From JBKEDC01 sp047972995 (GTDB taxonomy: Bacteria > Bacteroidota > Bacteroidia > Bacteroidales > Prolixibacteraceae): a stretch of 64,000 nt of DNA. The stretch is from positions 62,001 to 126,000 of the forward strand of contig JBKEBD010000016.1 in assembly GCA_047972995.1 (NCBI GenBank), given 5' to 3'. This document shows, in pieces, positions 5,812 through 14,192 of the stretch. Below the pieces are notes generated by a model. That model ran no database searches. It was not told where the DNA came from and saw only the letters and a list, made by a program, of their open reading frames with translations. The first letter of the stretch is position 1. Every line of letters begins with the position of its first letter. The position numbers were made by a program, and so were the translations under genes.

Positions 5812-8459
5812 AACTTTCTGAAGAGCAAGTGGCAGATGTACAGGAGTTGGGAGCAAGAGGAATGCCTATTTATCTAGGCTCGTCTACAACCAAAGGTCTA
5901 GAACTGACGACCCTTTCTGAGAAAGATGAAAAGCAGGTTCAAGACTATCTAGGCAACGGAGGGACAGCTAATTATCAAAACCTATATGCCTATATCCGTT
6001 CCAACTTAGATGATAAAATTATTAATGTGCCCAAAGTTATTAATCCTCCCTTGGAAATACCTTCGGATGTGCTTTTTTACAAAGACGAAAAGGTAGCCTA
6101 TGACTCGGTTAAAGACTTCGAAGCTTATTGTGCTCAAAAGGGCTTTCACAAAGAAGGAAACAAGAAGGTTATTGTGATGACCAGCATTATGGGTCCATTC
6201 TCGGTGGATAGAGAGCATTTTACTAGTCTTATCACTGAACTTGAAGGGCGAGGTCTTAATGTTTATCCAATCTCTGGATTTGGCGGGCGACTTAAATTCA
6301 TGAAAGAGATTGAGCCCGATCTAATTGTATACCTACCACATGGTAGATTATCTCTTGGTGGAGGAAATGCTGAAGAAATTGTAGCATGGCTCAAAGAAAG
6401 AAATGTGCCCTTGCTGTGTCCTCTAACTGTTCACCTGATGTATGACCAATGGGTGGATGACCGCCAAGGAATGATGGGAGGGCTATTAAGCCAAAGTGTT
6501 ACTATGCCAGAATTTGATGGCGGAATTGCACCATATGCTGTATTCACCGAGTTTCTAACGGAAGATGGCTTTGTTGTATTCAAAGCAGTGCCTAATCGAT
6601 TGAAAAAGTTTGGAGACATGGTAAGTAATTACCTCAATCTTCAGAAACTGGAAAACAAGGATAAGAAAGTTGCCATCGTATATTTTAAAGGACCAGGGAA
6701 GAATGCGCTTACCGCAGCCGACATGGAGGTGCTACCGTCTTTGTTTAATGTACTTACAAAAATGAAAGCAGAAGGCTATAACCTCGGTAAGCTTCCATCG
6801 GATTATGCAACTTTCAAAAAGCAAATCAACACGCAAGGAGTAGTGTTGGGTTCTTATGCACAAGGTGCTTTTGACTCATACTTAAAAAATGGCAATCCAG
6901 TTCGAGTTCCTATCGAAGAGTATAATGCTTGGTGCAAAAAGGACTTACCTGCTCAGTTAATACAAGAGGTGGAAGATAAATATGAAAACGCTGCAGATTC
7001 ATACATGTCCTATGCCAAAGATGGTAAAGACTATATTGCTGTGGCTCGTGTGCAATATGGCAATGTTGTGGTAATGCCACAACCAATGCCTGGTGAAGGT
7101 GATAATCACTTTGAGTTGGTACACGGTGCAAATGTTGCTCCTCCACACTCTTACATTGCCCCATATCTTTGGATTCAAGAAGGATTTAAGGCAAACTCCC
7201 TCATTCACTTCGGCACACATGGTAGCGTGGAGTTCACTCCTGGAAAGCAAATTGCACTTTCAGACTACGACTGGACAGATCCGCTGATAGGTTCTACCCC
7301 ACATAGCTATATTTATACTATCAGTAATATTGGAGAGGCAATGATAGCCAAAAGAAGAAGCTATGCTGCTATTATTACACACCTCACACCGCCGTTTATC
7401 CAGGCTAATGCATCGAGTGATTACCGTGAATTAGTACGAAATTCAGATTCTTATTCTACCGCTAAGGGAGCTGTTAAAAAGGAATATGCCTTGGCTGTGA
7501 AGCGTGCTGTCGTAGAGCTTGGAATACATAAAGAGTTGCGTTTTGACAGCCTTGTTGATGTACCTTATAATGATGAGCAAATGCTTAGTATTGCAAACTA
7601 TCTTGCAAGCCTCGAAAACGAAAAAATTACAGGGGGATTATATACTATTGGTAAGGCATATGACAAAGCAAAGCTAGACGAAACAGTGAAGATGATATAC
7701 TGTGACGCCCTAGCATTAGGCTTGGCTGAATTTGACATTGTAGCAGGAAAGATTAGCAGAGACGGCCTAAAAAACAAGGCGATATACAACTCTCAATACC
7801 TAAGCAAAAGTAAGAACGCTATTGATAGGTTATTGACAGGAAGTTCTGTTGCATCAGTAAAAAACACTTTGATTGCTCCAGCAATAGAACAACGCATTGC
7901 AAAATACAAAGCAGACCAGCGAGTAGCTTTGCAAAAGATGATGGAAGAGCAAGCGAAGAAGAAAGCTGAAGAACCAAAAGAAGAGGTAAATACAGAAGAG
8001 CCCAAAGCAGCGGAAATAGTAGCAGAAAAACCTTCCAGCGGGGGCCATCCCTCATGGATTCCAAAGGGGGACAAACGACCTGAAAGCTCTAATGCAAAGA
8101 AAGCTAGTACTAGCACAATGCACCCAGGCAAACCAGATGGAATGACTGGGGCTACTCAAAAATTGGAAGTACCTAAAGACTCGGTTGAGGAACTATATTT
8201 AAGTGCTTACGCAATGGTTAACCAAGCAATTAATGACCTACAAGAAAAACGGAAGCAGTTTGTTGCAAGTCCCCAACTAGAGCTCGAAGGAATATTAGAT
8301 GCTTTAAACGGAGGCTATGTAGACCCTACATCGGGAGGTGATCCTATTGCTAATCCTGAGAGCGTTCCTACGGGAAAAATATGTTTTCTATCAATGCAGA
8401 GCAAACACCTACCAAAGCAGCATGGGAAGTTGGGAAAAAACTTGGTGATGATATTTTAG
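5802..8459 (+). CDS. hmuS: HmuS/CobN-like chelatase, main fragment
   Basis: This central fragment of about 885 codons carries most of the CobN/Mg-chelatase fold. Landmarks are GRGLNVYPISGFG, YLPHGRLSLGGGN, the VAIVYFKGPGKNALTAADME segment, PQPMPGEGD, and the strongly conserved SLIHFGTHGSVEFTPGKQ. A low-complexity Lys/Glu/Ala stretch (about residues 700-745) resembles the linker found in HmuS. The frame is lost at GGAAAAATATG (8373-8383): the fragment ends in an out-of-frame tail, while the next ORF continues as MFSINAEQTPTKAAW. One extra A would join them. It belongs to the haem operon. The usual partners for cobalt or magnesium chelation (ChlI/ChlD) are not present, which favours the haem role. 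Confidence 0.8.
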   Translation: MGLKLSEEQVADVQELGARGMPIYLGSSTTKGLELTTLSEKDEKQVQDYLGNGGTANYQNLYAYIRSNLDDKIINVPKVINPPLEIPSDVLFYKDEKVAYDSVKDFEAYCAQKGFHKEGNKKVIVMTSIMGPFSVDREHFTSLITELEGRGLNVYPISGFGGRLKFMKEIEPDLIVYLPHGRLSLGGGNAEEIVAWLKERNVPLLCPLTVHLMYDQWVDDRQGMMGGLLSQSVTMPEFDGGIAPYAVFTEFLTEDGFVVFKAVPNRLKKFGDMVSNYLNLQKLENKDKKVAIVYFKGPGKNALTAADMEVLPSLFNVLTKMKAEGYNLGKLPSDYATFKKQINTQGVVLGSYAQGAFDSYLKNGNPVRVPIEEYNAWCKKDLPAQLIQEVEDKYENAADSYMSYAKDGKDYIAVARVQYGNVVVMPQPMPGEGDNHFELVHGANVAPPHSYIAPYLWIQEGFKANSLIHFGTHGSVEFTPGKQIALSDYDWTDPLIGSTPHSYIYTISNIGEAMIAKRRSYAAIITHLTPPFIQANASSDYRELVRNSDSYSTAKGAVKKEYALAVKRAVVELGIHKELRFDSLVDVPYNDEQMLSIANYLASLENEKITGGLYTIGKAYDKAKLDETVKMIYCDALALGLAEFDIVAGKISRDGLKNKAIYNSQYLSKSKNAIDRLLTGSSVASVKNTLIAPAIEQRIAKYKADQRVALQKMMEEQAKKKAEEPKEEVNTEEPKAAEIVAEKPSSGGHPSWIPKGDKRPESSNAKKASTSTMHPGKPDGMTGATQKLEVPKDSVEELYLSAYAMVNQAINDLQEKRKQFVASPQLELEGILDALNGGYVDPTSGGDPIANPESVPTGKICFLSMQSKHLPKQHGKLGKNLVMIF

Positions 8460-9871
8460 AAGACTACAAATCTCGTAATGACGGTAAATATCCTCAAAAG
8501 GTTAGTTTCTCACTTTGGGCTGGTAGCTTCATCGAATCAGAAGGAACAACCATTGCGCAGATTCTTTACATGCTAGGTGTTGAACCTGTGTGGACTCCTA
8601 CAGGACAGATGAATAACATTCGACTTATTGATAGCAAAGACCTTGGTCGCCCAAGAATAGATGTTCTTGTGCAGACTTCAGGGCAAGTGAGAGATCTTGC
8701 TGCATCTCGTTTGTTCATCATAAACCAAGCGGTTAAAATGGCTTCAGAGGCACAAGAGAAAGATAATTTTGTAACTTCTGGAATTGCAGATGCAGAGAAA
8801 TTGCTCATTGAAAAAGGATTCTCCCCCAAGCAAGCACGTGAGATGGAATCTCGTAGGGTATTTGGAGGGGTGAATGGTGATTATGGAACGGGCATTATGG
8901 GACTCGTTGAAAAAAGTGACGTTTGGGATAGCACAGATGTCGTAGCTAAAACATACCTTAATAATATGGGGGCTGTTTATGACGATGCCGAAAACTGGGG
9001 AGTCCATGAGAAAGGAGTATTTGAGGCTGCGATGTTGAATACCGAAGTGATTGTTCAGCCTAGACAAAGTAACACATGGGGTGCATTAAGTCTCGATCAT
9101 GTTTATGAGTTTACGGGAGGACTAAACCTTGCGGTGAAGAACGTAACGGGCAATGATGCAGCATCATACTTCAACGACTTTAGAAACTCAAATAACCCAC
9201 AAGTACAAACCTTGGAAGAAGCCATCGGACTGGAAAGTAGAACAACCTTGCTCAACGAGAGATACATCAAAGAGATGATGAATGGTGAGGCGACAAGTGC
9301 TGATGTATTCTCAGAAACTTTTCGTAACATCTTTGGTTGGGAAGTAATGAAGCCGGAGGTGATTGATGATCGTCTGTGGGATGATCTCTATGATGTTTAC
9401 GTTGAGGATAAGAAAAACCTTGGCATACATGAGTTTTTTGAGCGTGAAAACCCATATTCTCTTCAAGAGATGACAGCTATAATGCTCGAAAGTGCTCGAA
9501 AGGGTATGTGGAATGCTTCTGAAGCACAAGTAAAACAACTCGTAGAACTACATACTGAAATAGTTGTAAGCCATGAAGCTGGTTGTTCTGGATTTGTGTG
9601 TGACAATGTAAAGTTGAGGGACTTTATTTCTGAAAATCTGCATGGTGAAAGCAAGCAGCAATATGATGAACAAATAAGAAGGGTGTTAGAATCAAGAACT
9701 CTTGAGGGAAACAATGCAGTTATTCTAAAAAGTGATAAAGATGAGAAGTTAGAAAACAATCAAGCCCCAACAGATGCTAAACTATACGTAAATAAATACG
9801 TCCTCATCGGAGCTATCGCACTGTTTGCATTGTTGTTAGTTGGGCTGTATATAAAAAAACGCAAGCAATAA
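8381..9871 (+). CDS. hmuS: HmuS/CobN-like chelatase, C-terminal fragment
   Basis: This ORF continues the chelatase from MFSINAEQTPTKAAW and contains the CobN C-terminal landmarks VSFSLWAGSFIESEGTTIAQ, LGVEPVWTPTGQ, DVLVQTSGQVRD and RVFGGVNGDYGTGI. It ends with a transmembrane helix (YVLIGAIALFALLLVGLYI) and a short basic cytoplasmic tail. With the N-terminal anchor in fragment 1 the whole protein would be about 1,430 residues and tethered at both ends with its body in the periplasm. The overlap with the previous fragment (8381-8459) is the product of the frameshift, not a real overlapping gene. The following gene starts right after this stop codon. Confidence 0.8.
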   Translation: MFSINAEQTPTKAAWEVGKKLGDDILEDYKSRNDGKYPQKVSFSLWAGSFIESEGTTIAQILYMLGVEPVWTPTGQMNNIRLIDSKDLGRPRIDVLVQTSGQVRDLAASRLFIINQAVKMASEAQEKDNFVTSGIADAEKLLIEKGFSPKQAREMESRRVFGGVNGDYGTGIMGLVEKSDVWDSTDVVAKTYLNNMGAVYDDAENWGVHEKGVFEAAMLNTEVIVQPRQSNTWGALSLDHVYEFTGGLNLAVKNVTGNDAASYFNDFRNSNNPQVQTLEEAIGLESRTTLLNERYIKEMMNGEATSADVFSETFRNIFGWEVMKPEVIDDRLWDDLYDVYVEDKKNLGIHEFFERENPYSLQEMTAIMLESARKGMWNASEAQVKQLVELHTEIVVSHEAGCSGFVCDNVKLRDFISENLHGESKQQYDEQIRRVLESRTLEGNNAVILKSDKDEKLENNQAPTDAKLYVNKYVLIGAIALFALLLVGLYIKKRKQ

Positions 9872-10687
9872 ATGGCTACACTTACCATATTAATATTTAT
9901 CTGTGTCTGCTTGAGTGCTGCGATTCAGATGACTTTCATCTCAAACGTATGGCTCAAGTGGGGCTGGTATCTTTGTATGGCATTGTTTGTATATTTTATA
10001 CATCCCTTTGCCATAGAACAGAGTTATGACAGTATCAAAACCTATCTTGCAGACAAGAATCTCATCGCAAACTTTGTCGTACTGCTCATCATAGAATCTA
10101 GTTTGGGATTCATAATTGCACTTAATTTGATTGACCGCTTCTATCGAGGCAAGCTTAACAGTTGGATCTTTGCAATTCTGGACAAATTTATAGGCGTAAG
10201 TTTTTTTATTGCCTTGTTCTACCTTGAATGCTTTAGCTACTTTTCTCTTGCTGGTATTTCCTTCGAGCTTCTAGCTGTGATAATGGCTGCAGTACTTCCA
10301 TTGGCAATGCTTTTACTTGAAAAAGGAACCACTTTTTTTATGCAAGAAACAGACCTTAGAATTGATTTGAAAATCATATTGCATCTGATTCCGTTTGTGG
10401 TCGGAATTGTACTTTCAATAACAGTTCTGCGCCTCCCGTTACCCTCTCAAGAAAACGATTTAGTAATAGCAATTAAAGGTCTACTTGCTTTTGTAGCTCT
10501 AGCTCTTATCTGCTTTATAATTGGATATAAATACAAAAAACGAACAAAAAAAAACACTTTAAATGAACACTGTAACAAACATGCTTTATTGGATATCTAC
10601 TGGACTATTAATTCCAGTGATAATAATCCTCCTCATTCTATTCATTCGCTCATTAATTGCCATTGGACAGCTCTACTCGATGTATAG
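9872..10687 (+). CDS. Hmu operon integral membrane protein (HmuT-like), probable 3' frameshift
   Basis: The gene starts directly after the hmuS stop. The product has about seven hydrophobic helices (for example LTILIFICVCLSAAIQM, ILHLIPFVVGIVLSITVL, LLAFVALALICFIIG) and no known catalytic motif. It matches the uncharacterised inner-membrane protein that follows hmuS in hmu operons. The last 40 or so codons overlap the next gene by 125 bases and look like nonsense. At a run of nine A (10546-10554) one extra base would give a stop within ATGA, overlapping the next gene's start at 10563, and a natural length near 231 residues. I therefore think the annotated end is artefactual or mutated. Confidence 0.65.
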   Translation: MATLTILIFICVCLSAAIQMTFISNVWLKWGWYLCMALFVYFIHPFAIEQSYDSIKTYLADKNLIANFVVLLIIESSLGFIIALNLIDRFYRGKLNSWIFAILDKFIGVSFFIALFYLECFSYFSLAGISFELLAVIMAAVLPLAMLLLEKGTTFFMQETDLRIDLKIILHLIPFVVGIVLSITVLRLPLPSQENDLVIAIKGLLAFVALALICFIIGYKYKKRTKKNTLNEHCNKHALLDIYWTINSSDNNPPHSIHSLINCHWTALLDV

Positions 10688-11165
10688 GAATAAGGTTACC
10701 TTTAACAAGAACTTTGCCCACATAGTAGACGAATTGACTGTTGAGAATGTTAGAGAAACGTTGGAAAGCTTCGATATAAAAGACGAAAAGCTTAATGGCG
10801 CAACATTTCTTTCTAAGATATCAAGCTCTACAGCTTCGGATGCCCACTATGAGAAACTGCTCAATGAATTTGAAATAGCTGCTCAGAAAGACATGGCTAT
10901 CTGTCAAACATTAGCTAAACTAGGACCAATAATGGGACTTATGGGTACGCTCATTCCTATGGGACCAGCCCTTGTTGGATTAGCGAATGGAGATATTGCA
11001 TCTATGGCAAGCAACATGCAGATTGCATTCTCAACCACTGTAATAGGACTGTTTATTGGAGCAGTTGGCTTTATGATTCTTCAGGTGAAGAAACGTTGGT
11101 TTACAAGCGATATTAACCGCATGGAATTTGTATGTGAGCTACTAAAGTCTAACGTAAATAAATAA
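10563..11165 (+). CDS. MotA/TolQ/ExbB-family proton channel protein (HmuU-like)
   Basis: This is a 200-residue inner-membrane protein with an N-terminal helix (LLIPVIIILLILFIRSLIAIG), a long cytoplasmic loop, and two closely spaced C-terminal helices containing the TolQ/ExbB signature LAKLGPIMGLMGTLIPMGPALVGL and MASNMQIAFSTTVIGLFIGAVGF. Such proteins use the proton gradient to energise TonB-like partners. Here it is paired with the DUF2149 protein that follows, probably as an ExbB/ExbD-type pair serving the periplasmic HmuS or the receptor. It overlaps the preceding ORF, most likely because of the A9 frameshift there. Confidence 0.88.
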   Translation: MNTVTNMLYWISTGLLIPVIIILLILFIRSLIAIGQLYSMYRNKVTFNKNFAHIVDELTVENVRETLESFDIKDEKLNGATFLSKISSSTASDAHYEKLLNEFEIAAQKDMAICQTLAKLGPIMGLMGTLIPMGPALVGLANGDIASMASNMQIAFSTTVIGLFIGAVGFMILQVKKRWFTSDINRMEFVCELLKSNVNK

Positions 11166-11169
11166 GGCT

Positions 11170-11502
11170 ATGAGAAAGCGAAGAACACGTTTATTTAGTG
11201 ATGATGGAGACGTTGACATTATGGCAACCGTTTCGAATCTATTTGATGTGGCAATGGTTTTTGCCCTAGCTCTAATGGTAGCCTTAGTATCCAGATACAA
11301 CATGAGCGAAATGTTATCAAAGGATGATTTTACTATGGTAAAAAACCCAGGAACAGAGCAAATGGAGATCATGACAAAGAAAGGTGAGAAGATTGAAACT
11401 TATCGTACTTCTGATACAGAGACATCTAGCGGTAATAAAGGGAAAAGAGTTGGAGTAGCCTATCAGCTTGAAAGTGGTGAGATTATTTATGTGCCTGAGT
11501 AG
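11170..11502 (+). CDS. DUF2149 ExbD-like protein (HmuV-like)
   Basis: This 110-residue protein matches DUF2149: a basic N terminus, then DVDIMATVSNLFDVAMVFALALMVALV forming one membrane helix with an early Asp as in ExbD/TolR, then a short periplasmic tail ending with GVAYQLESGEIIYVPE. It starts four bases after the ExbB-like gene, so the two are surely co-translated. The family is known from hmu-type and chelatase operons but has no established activity. The ExbD comparison rests on topology and on its partner. Confidence 0.82.
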   Translation: MRKRRTRLFSDDGDVDIMATVSNLFDVAMVFALALMVALVSRYNMSEMLSKDDFTMVKNPGTEQMEIMTKKGEKIETYRTSDTETSSGNKGKRVGVAYQLESGEIIYVPE

Positions 11503-11643
11503 CATCATAGTCTAATCCCCATATTTAGCTAATAATGAAGAGAATTTATCCATATAAATCCCCAATAATAGGGGTTGTATGCTTATCTAGAATCATTTTA
11601 CTTTGCGGGGTGACAGAGTATTAAATTAAATAATAAAATTAAC

Positions 11644-12141
11644 ATGAGTAAAGTAGGTATTTTCTTCGGTTCGGACACTGGCAACACAGAGTCTATAGCA
11701 AAACGCATTGCTGCTAAAGTTGAAGGTGATGTGTTTAATGTGGCAGACGCTCCTAGCGCAGCACTAGCAGAATATGATAACTTGATTTTTGGAAGCTCGA
11801 CTATGGGGCTTGGAGATTTACAAGATGATTGGGATGATTTCTTGGCATCAGTTAAGGATGCTGATCTTTCTGGAAAGGTAGTTTCAATTTTCGGATTGGG
11901 CGATGCCGATTCTTATCCTGATACATTTGTGGATGGCGTTGGTACAATCTACGAAGTAGTGAAGGATAAGGGATGTAAAATTGTTGGTTCGGTATCTACA
12001 GACGGCTATGATTTCGATGAGTCAACAGCAGTTGTTGATGGTTCTTTTGTAGGACTTCCTTTGGACGAAGACAATCAAGATGACCAAACGGAAGCCCGCC
12101 TAGATGCATGGATAGCAAAAATAACTCCTGAGTTTATCTAG
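11644..12141 (+). CDS. fldA: Flavodoxin
   Basis: This 165-residue long-chain flavodoxin has the FMN phosphate loop GSDTGNTES at residues 9-17, the second loop GSSTMGLGDLQDDWDDF and the third FGLGDADSYPDTFVDG. It is a soluble one-electron carrier. It follows the haem genes after 140 bases and precedes DUF2023, a pairing also seen in other Bacteroidales hmu loci. A plausible role is to supply electrons for reductive haem processing or iron release under anaerobic, iron-poor conditions. The upstream gap contains a short CCCC/GGGG hairpin (11560-11575) and a TTACTTTG box at about 11600, so it may have its own promoter. Confidence 0.93.
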   Translation: MSKVGIFFGSDTGNTESIAKRIAAKVEGDVFNVADAPSAALAEYDNLIFGSSTMGLGDLQDDWDDFLASVKDADLSGKVVSIFGLGDADSYPDTFVDGVGTIYEVVKDKGCKIVGSVSTDGYDFDESTAVVDGSFVGLPLDEDNQDDQTEARLDAWIAKITPEFI

Positions 12142-12145
12142 AGAT

Positions 12146-12481
12146 ATGGAAGTGCTCAATCATCATATATATGAATACTCCAAAGGTCTACGCAATCTTG
12201 TATTGCACACTATGAATATGCAGGAAGTGGAACTTGCTATAAAGAAACTAAAGCGACGAAATATCCGTTATTGCATCCAGCAAGTGAGTTTCAACAAATG
12301 TAATATATTCTTTGGAAAACCTGAATGTGTACGAATTATTGAGCCGATGATTCATCGATCTTTAACGAACCTAACTGCAGAGGAAGACTTCATGTTAGGC
12401 ATAATGTTAGGCTACGATAGAATGTTGCAATGTGAACGATATATTGCAAGAAAGCAATTATTTCAGCTAACAGCAACTTAG
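12146..12481 (+). CDS. DUF2023 family protein
   Basis: This 111-residue soluble protein starts four bases after the flavodoxin stop. It matches the DUF2023 family found beside flavodoxin genes in Bacteroidetes: N-terminal HHIYEYSKGLRNLVLHTM, central KLKRRNIRYCIQQVS and C-terminal EEDFMLGIMLGYDRMLQCERY. Tight coupling suggests a partner or regulator of the flavodoxin. No catalytic motif is visible and the function is not established. Confidence 0.8.
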   Translation: MEVLNHHIYEYSKGLRNLVLHTMNMQEVELAIKKLKRRNIRYCIQQVSFNKCNIFFGKPECVRIIEPMIHRSLTNLTAEEDFMLGIMLGYDRMLQCERYIARKQLFQLTAT

Positions 12482-12499
12482 CCCAAAAGTTGATATATT

Positions 12500-12532
12500 A
12501 AAGAGCAACCACTCAATGTTGTTGCTCTTTTT
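12500..12532 (+). terminator. Intrinsic terminator of the flavodoxin/DUF2023 end of the hmu operon
   Basis: AAAGAGCAAC pairs with GTTGCTCTTT around a short loop, followed by TTTT. It lies 19 bases after the DUF2023 stop. Confidence 0.8.
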
Positions 12533-12533
12533 A

Positions 12534-12559
12534 GGCACTGTATCACAAAGTGTGTAAGT
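12534..12559 (+). repeat. Probable terminal inverted repeat of an IS256-family remnant
   Basis: GGCACTGTATCACAAAGTG, with TGTAAG following, resembles IS256-family ends (TTTACACA on the other strand) and lies 26 bases beyond the transposase stop. No matching repeat is present on the far side, so the element is truncated. Confidence 0.5.
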
Positions 12560-12585
12560 TAAATTTTACCGAGGATTTTATTTAA

Positions 12586-13437
12586 CTATAATCTCACTCT
12601 ATACTCAAAAATAACTAAGAACTGATTAAGGACAATGCCCCAATTTCTAATAGGCATTGTCCATTTTTTTGTACATTCTCTGAGAACCAAATATACAGAT
12701 CTTATTACAGCTTGATCCGTAGGAAAAGAAAGTTTATTTTTTGTATACTTTCTGATTTTCTCATTAAGGTTCTCCATAAGGTTTGTGGTGTATATTATTT
12801 TTCTGATTTCCAGAGGGAATTCAAAGAATACAGTCAAATCTTCCCTATTGTTTTCCCAACTCCTTACAGCATAGGAATACTTACTCTCCCATTTTTCTGC
12901 AAAGTCCTTTAAAGCTGCATGAGCAGCTTCTTTTGTGGGAGCATTGTGTATTTGCTTCATGTCGCTAGTAAACGCCTTTTTATCTTTCCAAACTACATAT
13001 CTACAAGCGTTTCTAATCTGATGCACAACACAAATTTGAGTTTTAGATTCAGGAAACACATTGCGTATTGTATCGGTAAAGCCATTTAGATTATCAGTTG
13101 CTGTAATTAAAATATCTTCAACACCTCGAGCTCTCATATCGGTAAGCACACTCATCCAAAATACAGCAGATTCATTCTTACCAAGCCACCTTGCCAGAAC
13201 TTCCTTTTTGCCATCCCTGCGCAAACCAACTGCCAGATAAATAGTCTTATTTAGAACCTTTGAGTTCTCGCTAACCTTAAAAACAATACCATCCATCCAA
13301 ACGATAAGGTATACTGGTTCTAGAGGTCTGTTTTGCCATGCTACAATATCGTTTGTTATTACATCTGTGATGCGGGAGATAAGACATCAAAACCATATAC
13401 TTCCCGTATTTGCGCCTCAATATCAGAGGTACCTTTT
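12586..13437 (-). pseudogene. IS256-family (mutator) transposase remnant
   Basis: The open part (12586-13296, continuing in frame to about 13380) shows the IS256 core: SRITD...DIVAWQNRPLEP, VWMDGIVFKV with the first Asp, ITATDNLNGF with the second Asp, VFPESKTQICVVHQIRN, and TTNLMENLNEKIRKYTKNK with the final Glu region. Upstream, the family sequence GKGTSDIEAQIREVYGFDV continues in another frame up to a stop near 13437, so there is a frameshift near 13388 and the N-terminal third is missing. It cannot encode a working transposase. The lost part was replaced by the adjacent ISL3-like fragment. Confidence 0.85.
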
Positions 13438-13440
13438 CCT

Positions 13441-13736
13441 TAACTCATAAGCTCAGACTTATCTATTGCCAGTGTAAAGATAAAGACAAGGGTGTTGCAT
13501 ATACTCGACTAGCTCGTTGGTACAATGAAGTTACAGACTCTGGCTTTCATTCCTTTAATACCATTTCTGCCACAATACATACGAACTATGCTGATATTTT
13601 AATTTTTTTCGACAACAGAAATACAAATGCTTCTGCCGAAGCTTTCAATGCTAAACTAAAAGCTTTCAGAGCTTCACTTAGAGGAGTAGCTCACATCAAG
13701 TTCTTCCTGTACAGAGTTACCAAAATATACGCTTAG
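13441..13736 (+). pseudogene. ISL3/ISAon1-like transposase C-terminal remnant
   Basis: In the frame ending at 13736 the sequence LARWYNEVTDSGFHSFNTI, then FFDNRNTNASAEAFNAKLK, then FLYRVTKIYA matches the C-terminal end of ISL3-type transposases common in Bacteroidetes. Nothing homologous lies upstream: the frame runs into IS256 antisense sequence at about 13440. Only about 100 codons remain. The nominal ATG at 13410 belongs to the IS256 remnant and is not meaningful. Confidence 0.75.
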
Positions 13737-13820
13737 AAGATATCAAATCCACCTAAATTATAAACTGACCCATCCCCTGCCCCATGAATGCCTAGGCTAT
13801 TACAGGATTGACTTTCAGGC

Positions 13821-13857
13821 AAAAAAAAAGCCATTCAGTAAAAACTGAATGGCTTTT
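13821..13857 (-). terminator. Terminator of the tRNA-Asp cluster
   Basis: On the minus strand GCCATTCAG pairs with CTGAATGGC around a short T-rich loop, followed by a run of nine T. It lies directly after the last tRNA of the cluster. Confidence 0.85.
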
Positions 13858-13858
13858 G

Positions 13859-13932
13859 CGGTGCGGACGGGATTCGAACCCGCGACCCCCGGCGTGACAG
13901 GCCGATATTCTAACCAGCTGAACTACCGCACC
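13859..13932 (-). tRNA. tRNA-Asp (GTC), third of the cluster
   Basis: The 74-base cloverleaf has acceptor GGTGCGG/CCGCACC with discriminator G, a D-arm GTTCAGCTGGTTAGAAT, anticodon loop CTGTCAC with anticodon GTC, and T-arm GCGGGTTCGAATCCCGT. CCA is not encoded. Confidence 0.96.
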
Positions 13933-13953
13933 TAGTACAATCAAATAAACAAG

Positions 13954-14027
13954 CGGTGCGGACGGGATTCGAACCCGCGACCCCCGGCGTGACAGGCCGA
14001 TATTCTAACCAGCTGAACTACCGCACC
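13954..14027 (-). tRNA. tRNA-Asp (GTC), second of the cluster
   Basis: This copy is identical in sequence to its two neighbours, with the GTC anticodon and no encoded CCA. It is separated from the next copy by 21 bases. Confidence 0.96.
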
Positions 14028-14049
14028 AAATGCGCAATCAAAAAATAAG

Positions 14050-14123
14050 CGGTGCGGACGGGATTCGAACCCGCGACCCCCGGCGTGACAGGCCGATATT
14101 CTAACCAGCTGAACTACCGCACC
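14050..14123 (-). tRNA. tRNA-Asp (GTC), first of the cluster
   Basis: This promoter-proximal copy is identical to the other two. The three are transcribed together toward the terminator at 13821-13857. Confidence 0.96.
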
Positions 14124-14192
14124 AATTTTTGATGTGTCTATTTTGTTTGCATCATTTATAAGAACTCACATACCCTTTTCGGAAATGCTCTG

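Noticed and set aside
5790..5812. Calling the chelatase split a proven programmed frameshift
   Set aside because: The slippery heptamer is suggestive, but a second and third similar event at ordinary runs make error or decay equally likely.
7793..8131. Minus-strand 112-aa and overlapping frames
   Set aside because: They are antisense to the Lys/Glu/Ala-rich linker of the chelatase, whose composition gives long open antisense frames.
13410..13736. Open frame of 108 aa as an intact gene
   Set aside because: Its first third is antisense to the IS256 remnant and only the rest matches a transposase C terminus; it is a remnant.
13859..14123. Regularly spaced repeats as a CRISPR array
   Set aside because: The 74-base units fold as tRNA-Asp with near-equal short spacers; no Cas gene or true spacer pattern.
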